This document shows, in pieces, positions 33,010-41,084 of a stretch of DNA of 64,000 bases; the first letter of the stretch is position 1, and every line of letters starts with the position of its first letter. The stretch covers positions 27,741-91,740 of the forward strand of contig JBMDXB010000013.1 in the NCBI GenBank assembly GCA_048594885.1, read 5' to 3'. The position numbers were made by a program, and so were the translations under genes. The stretch comes from JBMDXB01 sp048594885 (GTDB lineage: Bacteria > Acidobacteriota > Vicinamibacteria > Vicinamibacterales > 2-12-FULL-66-21). The notes under the pieces were generated by a model that was given only the letters and a program-made list of their open reading frames with translations, made no database searches and had not been told where the DNA came from.

Positions 33010-34101
33010 CTACGGCCGCCGCTTCTCCCGCAGCCGCTCGGCAATAGCTCGGTGCCGGTCTCCGTCGGCGGTTCGCTTCAGCCGGTAGTAGCACGTGGCG
33101 AGCAGCACGTGCGCTTCCGAATAGTCCGGCACCTCGCCGACGACGCTCTCCAGCAACTGCCGGGATTCCTCGAGCTCCCCGAGTGACAGCAACGCTCCGG
33201 CCAGGCCGAAGCGAGCCACCACGTCCTGCGGACGCAGTTGCACGGCGCGCCGGAAATACGTCACCGACTCCTGGTGGCGATCGTCGCGGCGGAGCAGGGC
33301 TGCGAGCTGCAGGTTGGCCTCGAAGTCGTTGGGGTTCGCGCTGAGCGCCCGGTGGAGCTCGCGGACGGCGCCGTCGTGCTCGCCGGCGCCGAGCAGCGCC
33401 CGGGCAAACACGGTGCGCAGCGTCGGCAGGTCCGGGTTGATCTCGAGCGCCTTCCGCACCTCGGCGACCGCGCCGGGATAGTCCCGCGTTTCGATCATCG
33501 CGGTGGCCATCAGCAGGTGTCCTTCGGCGGATGGGCCGGCCTTGAAGATGCGATCGAGGTAGATCTGCGCGCGATCCCGCTGCCCGGCGCGCAGCAGGGC
33601 CGTCCCCAGCACGTATCCGAACCCGAGGTCCTCCGCGAACTGTTCCTCACGCGGGGCCAGCACGTCGATCGCCTGCTGAAACCTGCCGCTCTGCAGCAGC
33701 GCGTCACCGAGCAGCAGCACGGCTGCCTTGGTCTCGGGACTGCTCTTGACGACCGCCTCGAACGCAGCGATGGCGTCGTCGAGGCGCGCCGCCTTGTAAT
33801 AGGCCAGCCCGAGATTGAATCGGAAGGTCGGATTGGCACCGTCCATCCGCAAGGCCTCGCGGTACTGCTCGATCGCCTCGTCGTACTTGCCGAGCCGCAC
33901 GTACGCGGCGCCGAGGTTCGAGCGCACGCCCGGATGGTTCGGTTCCAGCTTCAACGCCGCCGAATAGGCGTCGATGGCGCCGAGGATGTCGCCTGCCTTG
34001 TGGAGTTCGACGCCGCTGGCGACCAGCCGGTCGAACTCAGGTGCCGCCTCCTGCCACCCCGGGGCGGAGAACAGAAGGAGCGTTAGCAGGAGCGGAACCA
34101 T
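33010..34101 (-). CDS. secreted TPR-repeat protein
   Basis: 363 residues from ATG 34101. A short signal (VPLLLTLLLFSAPGW) is followed by about nine TPRs through nearly the whole protein, such as AIDAYSAALKLEPNHPGVRSN, here split by the family's 34-residue period, and AIEQYREALRMDG. It contains no catalytic motif; binding or scaffolding is the safe inference. The gene begins the TPR-TPR-VWFA-VWFA set on the minus strand. Upstream are the GC-rich hairpins that separate it from the third TonB receptor. Confidence 0.85.
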   Translation of the reverse strand: MVPLLLTLLLFSAPGWQEAAPEFDRLVASGVELHKAGDILGAIDAYSAALKLEPNHPGVRSNLGAAYVRLGKYDEAIEQYREALRMDGANPTFRFNLGLAYYKAARLDDAIAAFEAVVKSSPETKAAVLLLGDALLQSGRFQQAIDVLAPREEQFAEDLGFGYVLGTALLRAGQRDRAQIYLDRIFKAGPSAEGHLLMATAMIETRDYPGAVAEVRKALEINPDLPTLRTVFARALLGAGEHDGAVRELHRALSANPNDFEANLQLAALLRRDDRHQESVTYFRRAVQLRPQDVVARFGLAGALLSLGELEESRQLLESVVGEVPDYSEAHVLLATCYYRLKRTADGDRHRAIAERLREKRRP

Positions 34102-34159
34102 TTCACGGATTCTAACAAAGCGGCGGGCGGTGCCGCCCGCCGTCGCCCAGAAGATGAAA

Positions 34160-34244
34160 GGGCCGGGCAAGCCCGGCCCCTACGCGCGGCGATCGACGAC
34201 CGACGAAGGCTTGTAGCGTGTAGGGCCCGGGCGTGCCCGGGCCC
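34160..34244. terminator. two GC-rich hairpins (GGGCCGGGC/GCCCGGCCC type)
   Basis: A 9-bp stem at 34160-34168/34171-34179 and a 10-bp stem at 34223-34232/34235-34244 lie between the end of the TonB receptor and the start of the TPR gene, both on the minus strand. They could stop receptor transcription, but they have no T-runs and look like copies of a dispersed palindrome flanked by GTAGGG/CCCTAC. Confidence 0.55.
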
Positions 34245-34250
34245 CGCAGA

Positions 34251-37200
34251 CTAGAAGTAGTACTTGAGAACGAACTCGATGACGCGGCGACCCCTCTTCA
34301 GGTTGATCTTGCCGAAGTTGGCGAGCGTGTTTGCCGTGTACTGGAACCCGCCCGCGGGATCGCAGACGTTGTCCGCCACGCCACCGGCGCCGTTCGGGAG
34401 GCCGCTGACGGTGACGTTGCACGTCGCTTCGAGCACCAGGTCCACGTCCGCGGCCGACTGCGTCGTCGCCCAGGCCTGGTTGAACAGGTTGAAGAACCCG
34501 ACGCGGAACTGCAGCTTCTGCTCGCTCGGAAGCTGGAAGTTCTTGAAGAGCGTCAGGTCGTGATTGATGCGCGTCGGCATCCGCAGGTTGTACTCGGGGA
34601 CCAGCGAGCCGTTCTCGCCGAACGCCGGGATCTTGATGCAACCGATGTCGAGCACCTTCTCGCCGATGCCGGTGTTGCCGGTGCGCGGGTCGCACGAGTA
34701 GATCGGCACGAGCCCACCGCGGTCGCCGCCGCCCGGGCCCGGGTTGCCGATGATGTCGGGCGTACCGAAGAGGGCCTGCGTGATGCCGTCGCCGCCCGCC
34801 TGGCCGCTGAAGCCGAGGAAGATCGGGACGCCGCTGGCCAGCGTCGAGATCCCGGAGAGCTGCCAACCGTTGAGCAGTCCGCGTCCGAATGGATTGTTCA
34901 TCGCGCCCTTGGCGCCGTCCGGCAGGAACGCGTTCCACGAGACGTTGAGGATGTGCGTCCTGTCCGACGGCAGCACGCCGTAGGTGCGCGACGGGTCGAA
35001 GGGATCGATGTTGCCGTACTCGCCGTTCCCGGAGTTCGTGCCGCGGTTGCGGCCGAGCGTGTACGCGGCGAAGTACTGCAGCCGGCGTCCCGTCTGGCGG
35101 CTGAGGGTCACCTGCAGCGAATCGTAGTCGGACTCCCCCTCGAAGCTCCAATCGGTCACCGACGGGTACGCCTGGAACGGCCTGAGCTGATTGAGCACCG
35201 AGGAATCGAGGGCCACGCGGTTGATCGGAACCGAGAGGTCGATGCCGTTGAGCGTGCCGCTGAGCAGCGCGCCGAGCGGGACGACGTTCAATTGCCGGCG
35301 GCTCACCAGGTCGCGGCCTCTCGTGCCGACGTAGGCGCCCTCAATCACCTGGTTGAAGAAGATGCGCCGCGCGTACGACGCGCTGAAGCTGTACGTCTTC
35401 GGCCACTTGCTGGAGTCGGGATTCAGCGTGTTGAGTCCGAGCGTGCTGACCCGTGTCGTCCAATCGAGCTCCCTGATGGTGTCGTAGGTCAGGCCGACTC
35501 CGCCGCCGAGATTCGAGCCCGCACTGGAGTTGATGTTGACCTGATACGACGTCGGCGGGATGCGCAGGTAGGCATATTCGAGGTTGCCCATGTTCCGGTT
35601 GTAGAAGATGCCGAACCCGCCGCGGACGACGTTGTTGCTGTTCTTCGTGATGTCCCAGGCCACGTTGACGCGCGGCATCGCGAACGGCGACCTGTTGTCC
35701 ACGCCGCCGAGCGGCGCCTGGCCTCGCGTGGCGTATCGCCAGCCGTTCAGTTGTTCGAACGTGCCCGGATCGAGGAACGTCGGCTGACGCGGGTCGTAGA
35801 AGGTCGGGTCGAAGTAGCCACCGAACTTGTTGAGCTCCGCGTTGTTCGTCCAGTATCCGGCGCGGACGCCGTACTCCAGCGTGAAGTTCGGCCGCAGCTT
35901 CCAGCTGTCCTGCGCGAAGGCGTCGAAATTCCAGTATCGCCACTCGCCGCGCGGGATCGCCGTGCCCTGGCGGTAGAGGGACAGGCGCCCGGTCAGGAGA
36001 TCCGACAGGGCATTGCCGGTGCCGCCGGTGGCCCACGGATCGAACTCCATGTAGCCCATTTCGTCGTTCTCGAAGTTCTGCTGCTTCTGCCCGCGCTCCG
36101 CGGTGAACCCGAACTTGAGGCCGTGCGAGCCGGCGAGCTTGGTCAGCTTGTCGGAGAACTGCAGCGCATCGTTATACGCGTAGACGTCCATCGCCGGCGC
36201 CCACAGATTGCCCGGGCCGCCCTGACCCCATCCCGACGTGATGATGTTCAGCGGCAGGTACGGGCTCTGATTCGGGAAGAAGCCCTGGTTGTACGCGCCG
36301 AGCTCCGGATACGAGTCGATGCGGACCTTCGATGGATCGCGCCAGAAGTTGTCCAGCGTCAGCCGGCTCCAGCTCACCAGCACCTCGTTGGTCATCGTCG
36401 GGCTCAGCACGCTGACGATGTTGCCGGAGACCGAGCGGCCCTTGTTGTCGCCGTAGGTCGGGGTGGGCAGCGCCACGTCCGAGGACGCCCACCAGATGCC
36501 GCGAGCGCTCTCCGCGTTCTCGCCTTCGATTGCCGTGCGGACGTATGCGCGCGTGTTGTTGGTGAGGTTGTAGTCGATGCGGAACTTCAGGTCGTGGCGG
36601 TTCGTCGGCTGCAGCTGGTTGAAGACGTAGTTGTACCGGTTGTTCTCCGTCACGAGGTTCGGTGACGGGTACATGCTCGCCAGCACGCGGCCGAGCGGGT
36701 GCATGTAGGGTGCGAAGTTGTTGTTCGGCGCCGGCTGGCCGGCGTTCGGGAATCCCCGCGGAATGACGAGCTGCGCGCAGCCCATGTTCAGGCTCTGCCC
36801 GACGCAGTTGCCCGGCAGCAGCTCGCTCAGGTCGCCGGCCCTCATTTTGTCGGTGAGCGTTGTGCTGAGGAACGAGCCCGGATCGACCTTCTGCCGCTGG
36901 ATCTCGAGACCCAGGAAGAAGAATGCCTTGTCGCGGTTCTTGTTCCACTCCAGACCCGGAATCAGAATCGGACCGCCGATGTTGCCGCCCGGATAGTTGA
37001 ACGTGCTCTTCGGCTTCGGCGTGCCGGTGATGCTGTTCGATCGGTCGTTGGCGCCGAACCGGTGGTCGCGCCAGTAGTCGTAGATCGTGCCGCTGAACCG
37101 CGAGCTTCCGCCCTTCGTCACGGCGCTCACGTTCATGCCGCTGGATCCGTACTCGGCCGCGAAGTTCGAGCTCTGGACTCTCACTTCCTGGACCATGTCG

Positions 37201-37868
37201 TTGTTCAGCGTGACGATGACGCCGTTGTTGGAACCGATGTCGATCAGGCTCGAGCCGTCGAGCGACACGGTGTTGGCGGACGACCGGATGCCGTTGACGG
37301 TATAGCCCTGCGTGTTGTTCGCGCCGCCGCCGAAGCTGACGCTCTCCATCTGGGCCTGATCCGGAGCGACGACGCCCGGCAGGATGCGCAGGAGCTCGAG
37401 CGAGCTGCGGCCGATGATCGACAGATTGTCGATCTGCTGTGCGTTCAGCACGCCTTCGCGAGCGCCTGTCTCGGTCTGGATGATTTCCGTCTGACCGGTC
37501 ACGGTCACGGTTTCCGTCTGCGCGCCGACGTCTAACCGGACGTCGAGGCCGCGCGCGTCGTTCGGGCCGAGCGTGATGCCCTTCTGATCGTAGGTCTTGA
37601 AGCCGGCGAGCTCGACCTTCAACTCGTAGGTGCCGGGGAACAATCCGGCGAAGAGATACCCGCCGCGATCGTCCGTCTGCGCCTCGCGCACGTTGCGAGT
37701 GCCGGTGTTGGTGAGGACCACCATCGCGCCGGGCAGCACTCCGCCGGATGCATCCGACACGGTGCCTCGGATTGTTGCGGTGGCGCTTCCTTGAGCGAAC
37801 GCGGTGCTGGCGGCTGGCAATGCAGCAAGCCACGCAGCGAAGAACCATCGAACGAGCCGTCGGTGCAT
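34251..37868 (-). CDS. Oar-like TonB-dependent outer-membrane receptor
   Basis: 1205 residues from ATG 37868. A signal peptide (1-26, ending STAFAQG), carboxypeptidase-regulatory-like domain (about 30-115: GGVLPGAMVVLTN, GYLFAGLFPGTYEL), plug (about 120-250: GYTVNGIRSSANTV, GMNVSAVTKGGSS) and large barrel ending FVLKYYF. Ligand unknown. No CTTTA palindrome precedes it. The two-component system lies just upstream on the same strand but is separated by about 180 bases, so any regulatory link is only positional. Confidence 0.93.
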   Translation of the reverse strand: MHRRLVRWFFAAWLAALPAASTAFAQGSATATIRGTVSDASGGVLPGAMVVLTNTGTRNVREAQTDDRGGYLFAGLFPGTYELKVELAGFKTYDQKGITLGPNDARGLDVRLDVGAQTETVTVTGQTEIIQTETGAREGVLNAQQIDNLSIIGRSSLELLRILPGVVAPDQAQMESVSFGGGANNTQGYTVNGIRSSANTVSLDGSSLIDIGSNNGVIVTLNNDMVQEVRVQSSNFAAEYGSSGMNVSAVTKGGSSRFSGTIYDYWRDHRFGANDRSNSITGTPKPKSTFNYPGGNIGGPILIPGLEWNKNRDKAFFFLGLEIQRQKVDPGSFLSTTLTDKMRAGDLSELLPGNCVGQSLNMGCAQLVIPRGFPNAGQPAPNNNFAPYMHPLGRVLASMYPSPNLVTENNRYNYVFNQLQPTNRHDLKFRIDYNLTNNTRAYVRTAIEGENAESARGIWWASSDVALPTPTYGDNKGRSVSGNIVSVLSPTMTNEVLVSWSRLTLDNFWRDPSKVRIDSYPELGAYNQGFFPNQSPYLPLNIITSGWGQGGPGNLWAPAMDVYAYNDALQFSDKLTKLAGSHGLKFGFTAERGQKQQNFENDEMGYMEFDPWATGGTGNALSDLLTGRLSLYRQGTAIPRGEWRYWNFDAFAQDSWKLRPNFTLEYGVRAGYWTNNAELNKFGGYFDPTFYDPRQPTFLDPGTFEQLNGWRYATRGQAPLGGVDNRSPFAMPRVNVAWDITKNSNNVVRGGFGIFYNRNMGNLEYAYLRIPPTSYQVNINSSAGSNLGGGVGLTYDTIRELDWTTRVSTLGLNTLNPDSSKWPKTYSFSASYARRIFFNQVIEGAYVGTRGRDLVSRRQLNVVPLGALLSGTLNGIDLSVPINRVALDSSVLNQLRPFQAYPSVTDWSFEGESDYDSLQVTLSRQTGRRLQYFAAYTLGRNRGTNSGNGEYGNIDPFDPSRTYGVLPSDRTHILNVSWNAFLPDGAKGAMNNPFGRGLLNGWQLSGISTLASGVPIFLGFSGQAGGDGITQALFGTPDIIGNPGPGGGDRGGLVPIYSCDPRTGNTGIGEKVLDIGCIKIPAFGENGSLVPEYNLRMPTRINHDLTLFKNFQLPSEQKLQFRVGFFNLFNQAWATTQSAADVDLVLEATCNVTVSGLPNGAGGVADNVCDPAGGFQYTANTLANFGKINLKRGRRVIEFVLKYYF

Positions 37869-38007
37869 AGTTACCTCAGTTGACGCCGCTACACGGCCTC
37901 CGAGGTGGAGCCGGTGCGGTGGACGAGCCTCGCCTGAGTGGTGCCGGAGGCGCCCCCAGAGGTTATGGATCTATTCGCCGCGCGTCAATGCGCTGAAGTA
38001 AGGGCAG

Positions 38008-38031
38008 GGGATATATCGAAAGACATATCCC
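38008..38031. other. small inverted repeat in the receptor/regulator gap
   Basis: GGGATAT (38008-38014) and ATATCCC (38025-38031) flank a 10-base centre in the 182-base gap between the response-regulator stop and the TonB receptor start. It could be an operator for the receptor gene or a weak hairpin after the regulator gene. Confidence 0.3.
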
Positions 38032-38050
38032 GGTTCCCAGGTGCGCGGAA

Positions 38051-38677
38051 TCAGGTCAGTTGCACGATGCCGCGCTGCAGCGCGACGGTCACGGCTTCGG
38101 TCCGGTCGGCGACGCCGAGCTTGCCCAGGATGCTACTGACGTGCAGCTTCACGGTGCCCTCCGTGACGTCGAGCTCGTCGGCGATCGTCCGGTTCCGCTT
38201 GCCGCTGACGAGCAGCCGCAGAACATCCAGCTCCCGCGCGGACAGCTGCGAACGCCCCATGCGATTGGCGAGCCGCTCGGCGACCTCCGGCGGGATGTGC
38301 CGCTGGCCGGCCGCCGCCTTGCGGATCGCCTGAACCAGCTCCTCGCGCTGCACCGATTTGGTCAGATAGGCCATCGCGCCGGCCTGCAGCGCGTTGTAGA
38401 TCTCCTCGTCGCCGACGTAGGTGGAAATCACGATGATTCGCGCGTCCGGAAACTCCCCATGGATCGCCTGCGTCGCTTCCGCGCCGTTGAGTCCGGACAG
38501 CCGCAGATCCATCAGCGTCACGTCGGGGCGGTGCGCGCGAAAGAGCTGAATGGCCTGCTCGCCCGTGGCCGCCTCGGCGCAGACGGTCATGTCCGGTTCG
38601 AGCGCGATGATGCTCGCCAGGCCGACGCGCACCAGGTAGTGGTCGTCCACGAGCATGATTCTCAGCTTCGCGGCCAT
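38051..38677 (-). CDS. NarL/LuxR-family response regulator
   Basis: 208 residues. The receiver domain (about 5-120) has the acidic pair D11/D12, phospho-acceptor D57 in LMDLRLSG, switch S85 in VISTY and K107 in YLTKSV. A LuxR-type helix-turn-helix (about 145-205) follows: QLSARELDVLRLLVSGKRN and DVTEGTVKLHVSSILGKLG (each within the domain). It overlaps the 3' end of the kinase gene by 16 bases, so both are co-translated. As a NarL-type regulator it should bind DNA as a dimer after phosphorylation. Targets are unknown; adjacent candidates are the TonB receptor downstream and the cytochrome cluster upstream. Confidence 0.92.
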   Translation of the reverse strand: MAAKLRIMLVDDHYLVRVGLASIIALEPDMTVCAEAATGEQAIQLFRAHRPDVTLMDLRLSGLNGAEATQAIHGEFPDARIIVISTYVGDEEIYNALQAGAMAYLTKSVQREELVQAIRKAAAGQRHIPPEVAERLANRMGRSQLSARELDVLRLLVSGKRNRTIADELDVTEGTVKLHVSSILGKLGVADRTEAVTVALQRGIVQLT

Positions 38678-40806
38678 ACGCCTCCGAGGATCGGACGCAG
38701 CGCCGCGGCCGCCGGCCGCCGCACGGGGACGATCACTGTGATGCTGGTGCCTTCGCCGGGACGGCTGTCGATCTGGACAATCCCTCCGAGCTTGTCGACG
38801 CGTTCCTGAATCCCCTGCAGCCCGAAGTGCGCCCCCGGCAGATCCATGCGTCCCTGTCCGATGCCGCAGCCGTCGTCGTGCACGGCGAGCCGCACGTCGT
38901 CGGAGCCGAAGCAAAGCAGGATGTCGATGCGCGTCGCGTCGGCATGCCTGAGCGCATTGGTGAGCGCCTCCATGCCGATGCGCAGCAGGTGGTGCTCCTG
39001 CGCGGCATCGAGCCGCTGCAACGTGCCTTCGACGCGCACGTCCACACGCGCGGACGTGCCGAGGGTCATCTGCCGCGCGAGGCTGGTGAGCGCGCCGGCG
39101 AGATCCCGGCTTTCGAGCGCCTCGGAGCGCAGGTCCATGACCGACCGCCGCGCCTCTTCGAGGCTGTAGCGCAGCATCTGGCGCGCGACGTCGAGGGAAC
39201 GGCGCGCGGCTGCCGGCGACGAATCGAGGCTGCCGGTGACGGCTTCGAGCTGCAGCGTGATGCCGGCGAGCCCCTGCTCGAGCGTGTCGTGCAGCTCGCG
39301 CGCCACGCGGTTGCGCTCGCTGAGAATCGCCTGGAACTGCTGCCGCTTCTGTCGCGCCGTCGTCCGCGCCCAGAACGCCGCGATCAGTCCCACGAGCGCG
39401 ACGATGGCCACGAGCACGACCGTGTGCCGCATCGTCCACCACGATGCCGACGCGATCACGGTGACGTCCTCGGGCGAGCGCAGGAACAGGCGGAACGACG
39501 GCGGCGGTCCCCACTGGTAGGCGTAGACGCCGGTGACCGAGACCGAGCTGCCGGGCGGGATGTCGGCGACGGCGTGCTGATACGACGGATCGAGTCCGGC
39601 GTCGAACACCGTCTCGCCCATCTTGACCACGAGCACGAGCGCGGTGGGACTCCTGAGCACCCCGAGCAGCTCTCCCTGCATGCGAACGAGCTCCGCGTCA
39701 TGCTCGGCGTTCAGCGCGTTGGTCGCGTGCACGACGACGGCGTCCGCAGGCAGCTCGGTGCCGACGATGCGGAAGACGGCGTTCCTCAGAATGGGCCTGC
39801 CCGGCGTGACGGCGGGGAAGCCGACCGCCTCGACGACCACGCCTGGCTGGACGCGCGTGTCCTGCTCGGTTTCGATGCGCGCGCCGCTCTCCGCGTCGCG
39901 CAGGTACAGGACGTGGCGCACGTCGCGGAACGTCGTCGAGGTCGGAAAATCGCTGACCTGCACCGGACTGCCGAGCACCTGGCTGGTGACGACGCCTCGC
40001 ACCCGGATGCGGCGATTCACCTCGCCAGCCGACGAGTAGTTGTAGATGCTGCCGATCGATCGCACCGGCAGCGAGAACGGCTCCGGCGGCGCCGATTCGA
40101 CGACGATGTCGGTGGTGTGCCCGCCGAAGATGGAAACGCCGCGCAGCTGGCCCGTCCGGCCGAACAGCGTGCCCGCGTTCCCGCGCAGCCGTACGCGCGC
40201 GTCGACGAACCGATGGAGGTCCTCCATCGTGTAGCTCCAGAACGACGCCCGCACGAAGCCGTCGTCGGTGGCCACCTCCGCGAACAGCGTGTGCTGGCGC
40301 GGATCGGACGCCAGCCACGCGCGCTGGACGACGCCTTCGATCTCGACGTAGTCGCAGTCATGACGGCCGGTGAGGAGTTGCCCGAGCGGCAGGCGCTTTG
40401 GTACCGGCAGCGACGCGCGGCCGGTGCGGCGGATCCGCTCCGGCACCACGTTGGGCGCGAAGCCGCCGCGGATCGTGCGGCCGTCGATCTCGATGACGTC
40501 GCCACGCCGCACGGCCTGGAACGCCTTCAGCACGTCTCCACGCTCAGGAGGCTCGACGAACTGGCCGGACTCGCCGTCGTGCAGGAACAGCAGGCCGCGG
40601 CCGATTTCGTCGAAGTGCGTGACCGTGCCGCGAATGCGAACCGGGTAGCGCCGGGCGCCCTCGTCAGGTGTGAGCGCGCGGATCGCCTTGATGCGCGTGA
40701 GCGGAACCGCTGGAGCTGTCCGCACAGCCTGCGCGTCCGCAGTGGTCGCCAATGCGGTGGCGAGCAGTAACGCGGTTGCAGAGATGAGGGGAACGCTGCG
40801 GCGCAT
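38662..40806 (-). CDS. membrane histidine kinase (HisKA_3/NarX-type) with OB-like sensor repeats
   Basis: 714 residues from ATG 40806. A signal/anchor (ISATALLLATALATTADAQ) is followed by a large extracytoplasmic region (about 25-440). This holds four similar beta-barrel-like units beginning YPVRIRGTVTHF, YVEIEGVVQRAW, RIRVRGVVTSQV and LVRMQGELLGVL, which look like OB-fold repeats. One transmembrane helix (about 448-470) leads to the HisKA_3 dimerisation helix with H506 in ARELHDTLEQG and a HATPase domain (about 600-705: EALTNALRHADA, VHDDGCGIG, GLQGIQERV). It should phosphorylate the overlapping response regulator. The signal sensed is unknown. Confidence 0.9.
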   Translation of the reverse strand: MRRSVPLISATALLLATALATTADAQAVRTAPAVPLTRIKAIRALTPDEGARRYPVRIRGTVTHFDEIGRGLLFLHDGESGQFVEPPERGDVLKAFQAVRRGDVIEIDGRTIRGGFAPNVVPERIRRTGRASLPVPKRLPLGQLLTGRHDCDYVEIEGVVQRAWLASDPRQHTLFAEVATDDGFVRASFWSYTMEDLHRFVDARVRLRGNAGTLFGRTGQLRGVSIFGGHTTDIVVESAPPEPFSLPVRSIGSIYNYSSAGEVNRRIRVRGVVTSQVLGSPVQVSDFPTSTTFRDVRHVLYLRDAESGARIETEQDTRVQPGVVVEAVGFPAVTPGRPILRNAVFRIVGTELPADAVVVHATNALNAEHDAELVRMQGELLGVLRSPTALVLVVKMGETVFDAGLDPSYQHAVADIPPGSSVSVTGVYAYQWGPPPSFRLFLRSPEDVTVIASASWWTMRHTVVLVAIVALVGLIAAFWARTTARQKRQQFQAILSERNRVARELHDTLEQGLAGITLQLEAVTGSLDSSPAAARRSLDVARQMLRYSLEEARRSVMDLRSEALESRDLAGALTSLARQMTLGTSARVDVRVEGTLQRLDAAQEHHLLRIGMEALTNALRHADATRIDILLCFGSDDVRLAVHDDGCGIGQGRMDLPGAHFGLQGIQERVDKLGGIVQIDSRPGEGTSITVIVPVRRPAAAALRPILGGVWPRS

Positions 40807-41084
40807 GGCGTTTCGGCCCGTAGGAGCGGCGAGTATAGCACCGCGCTCCAGAGCCGCCGAAGGGGCGACGGCCTGCCGCGTCCCCGTGATGCCGCCGGAT
40901 TTCCGGCAGCCATGGGTCTCCGTGGCGGCAATCCGTCGGACCATCCACCACCCCTGAAGAATGGTGTCGGCGGAACGCGGCACGGCGCCGGCCGCGGAAT
41001 GCGTTTTGCTCGGTGCGGCGCACGACCGTACCGGTCTGTCTGTTCCAACGCCGACGGGATTCCATCTCTACAAGGGTTCTGAAT

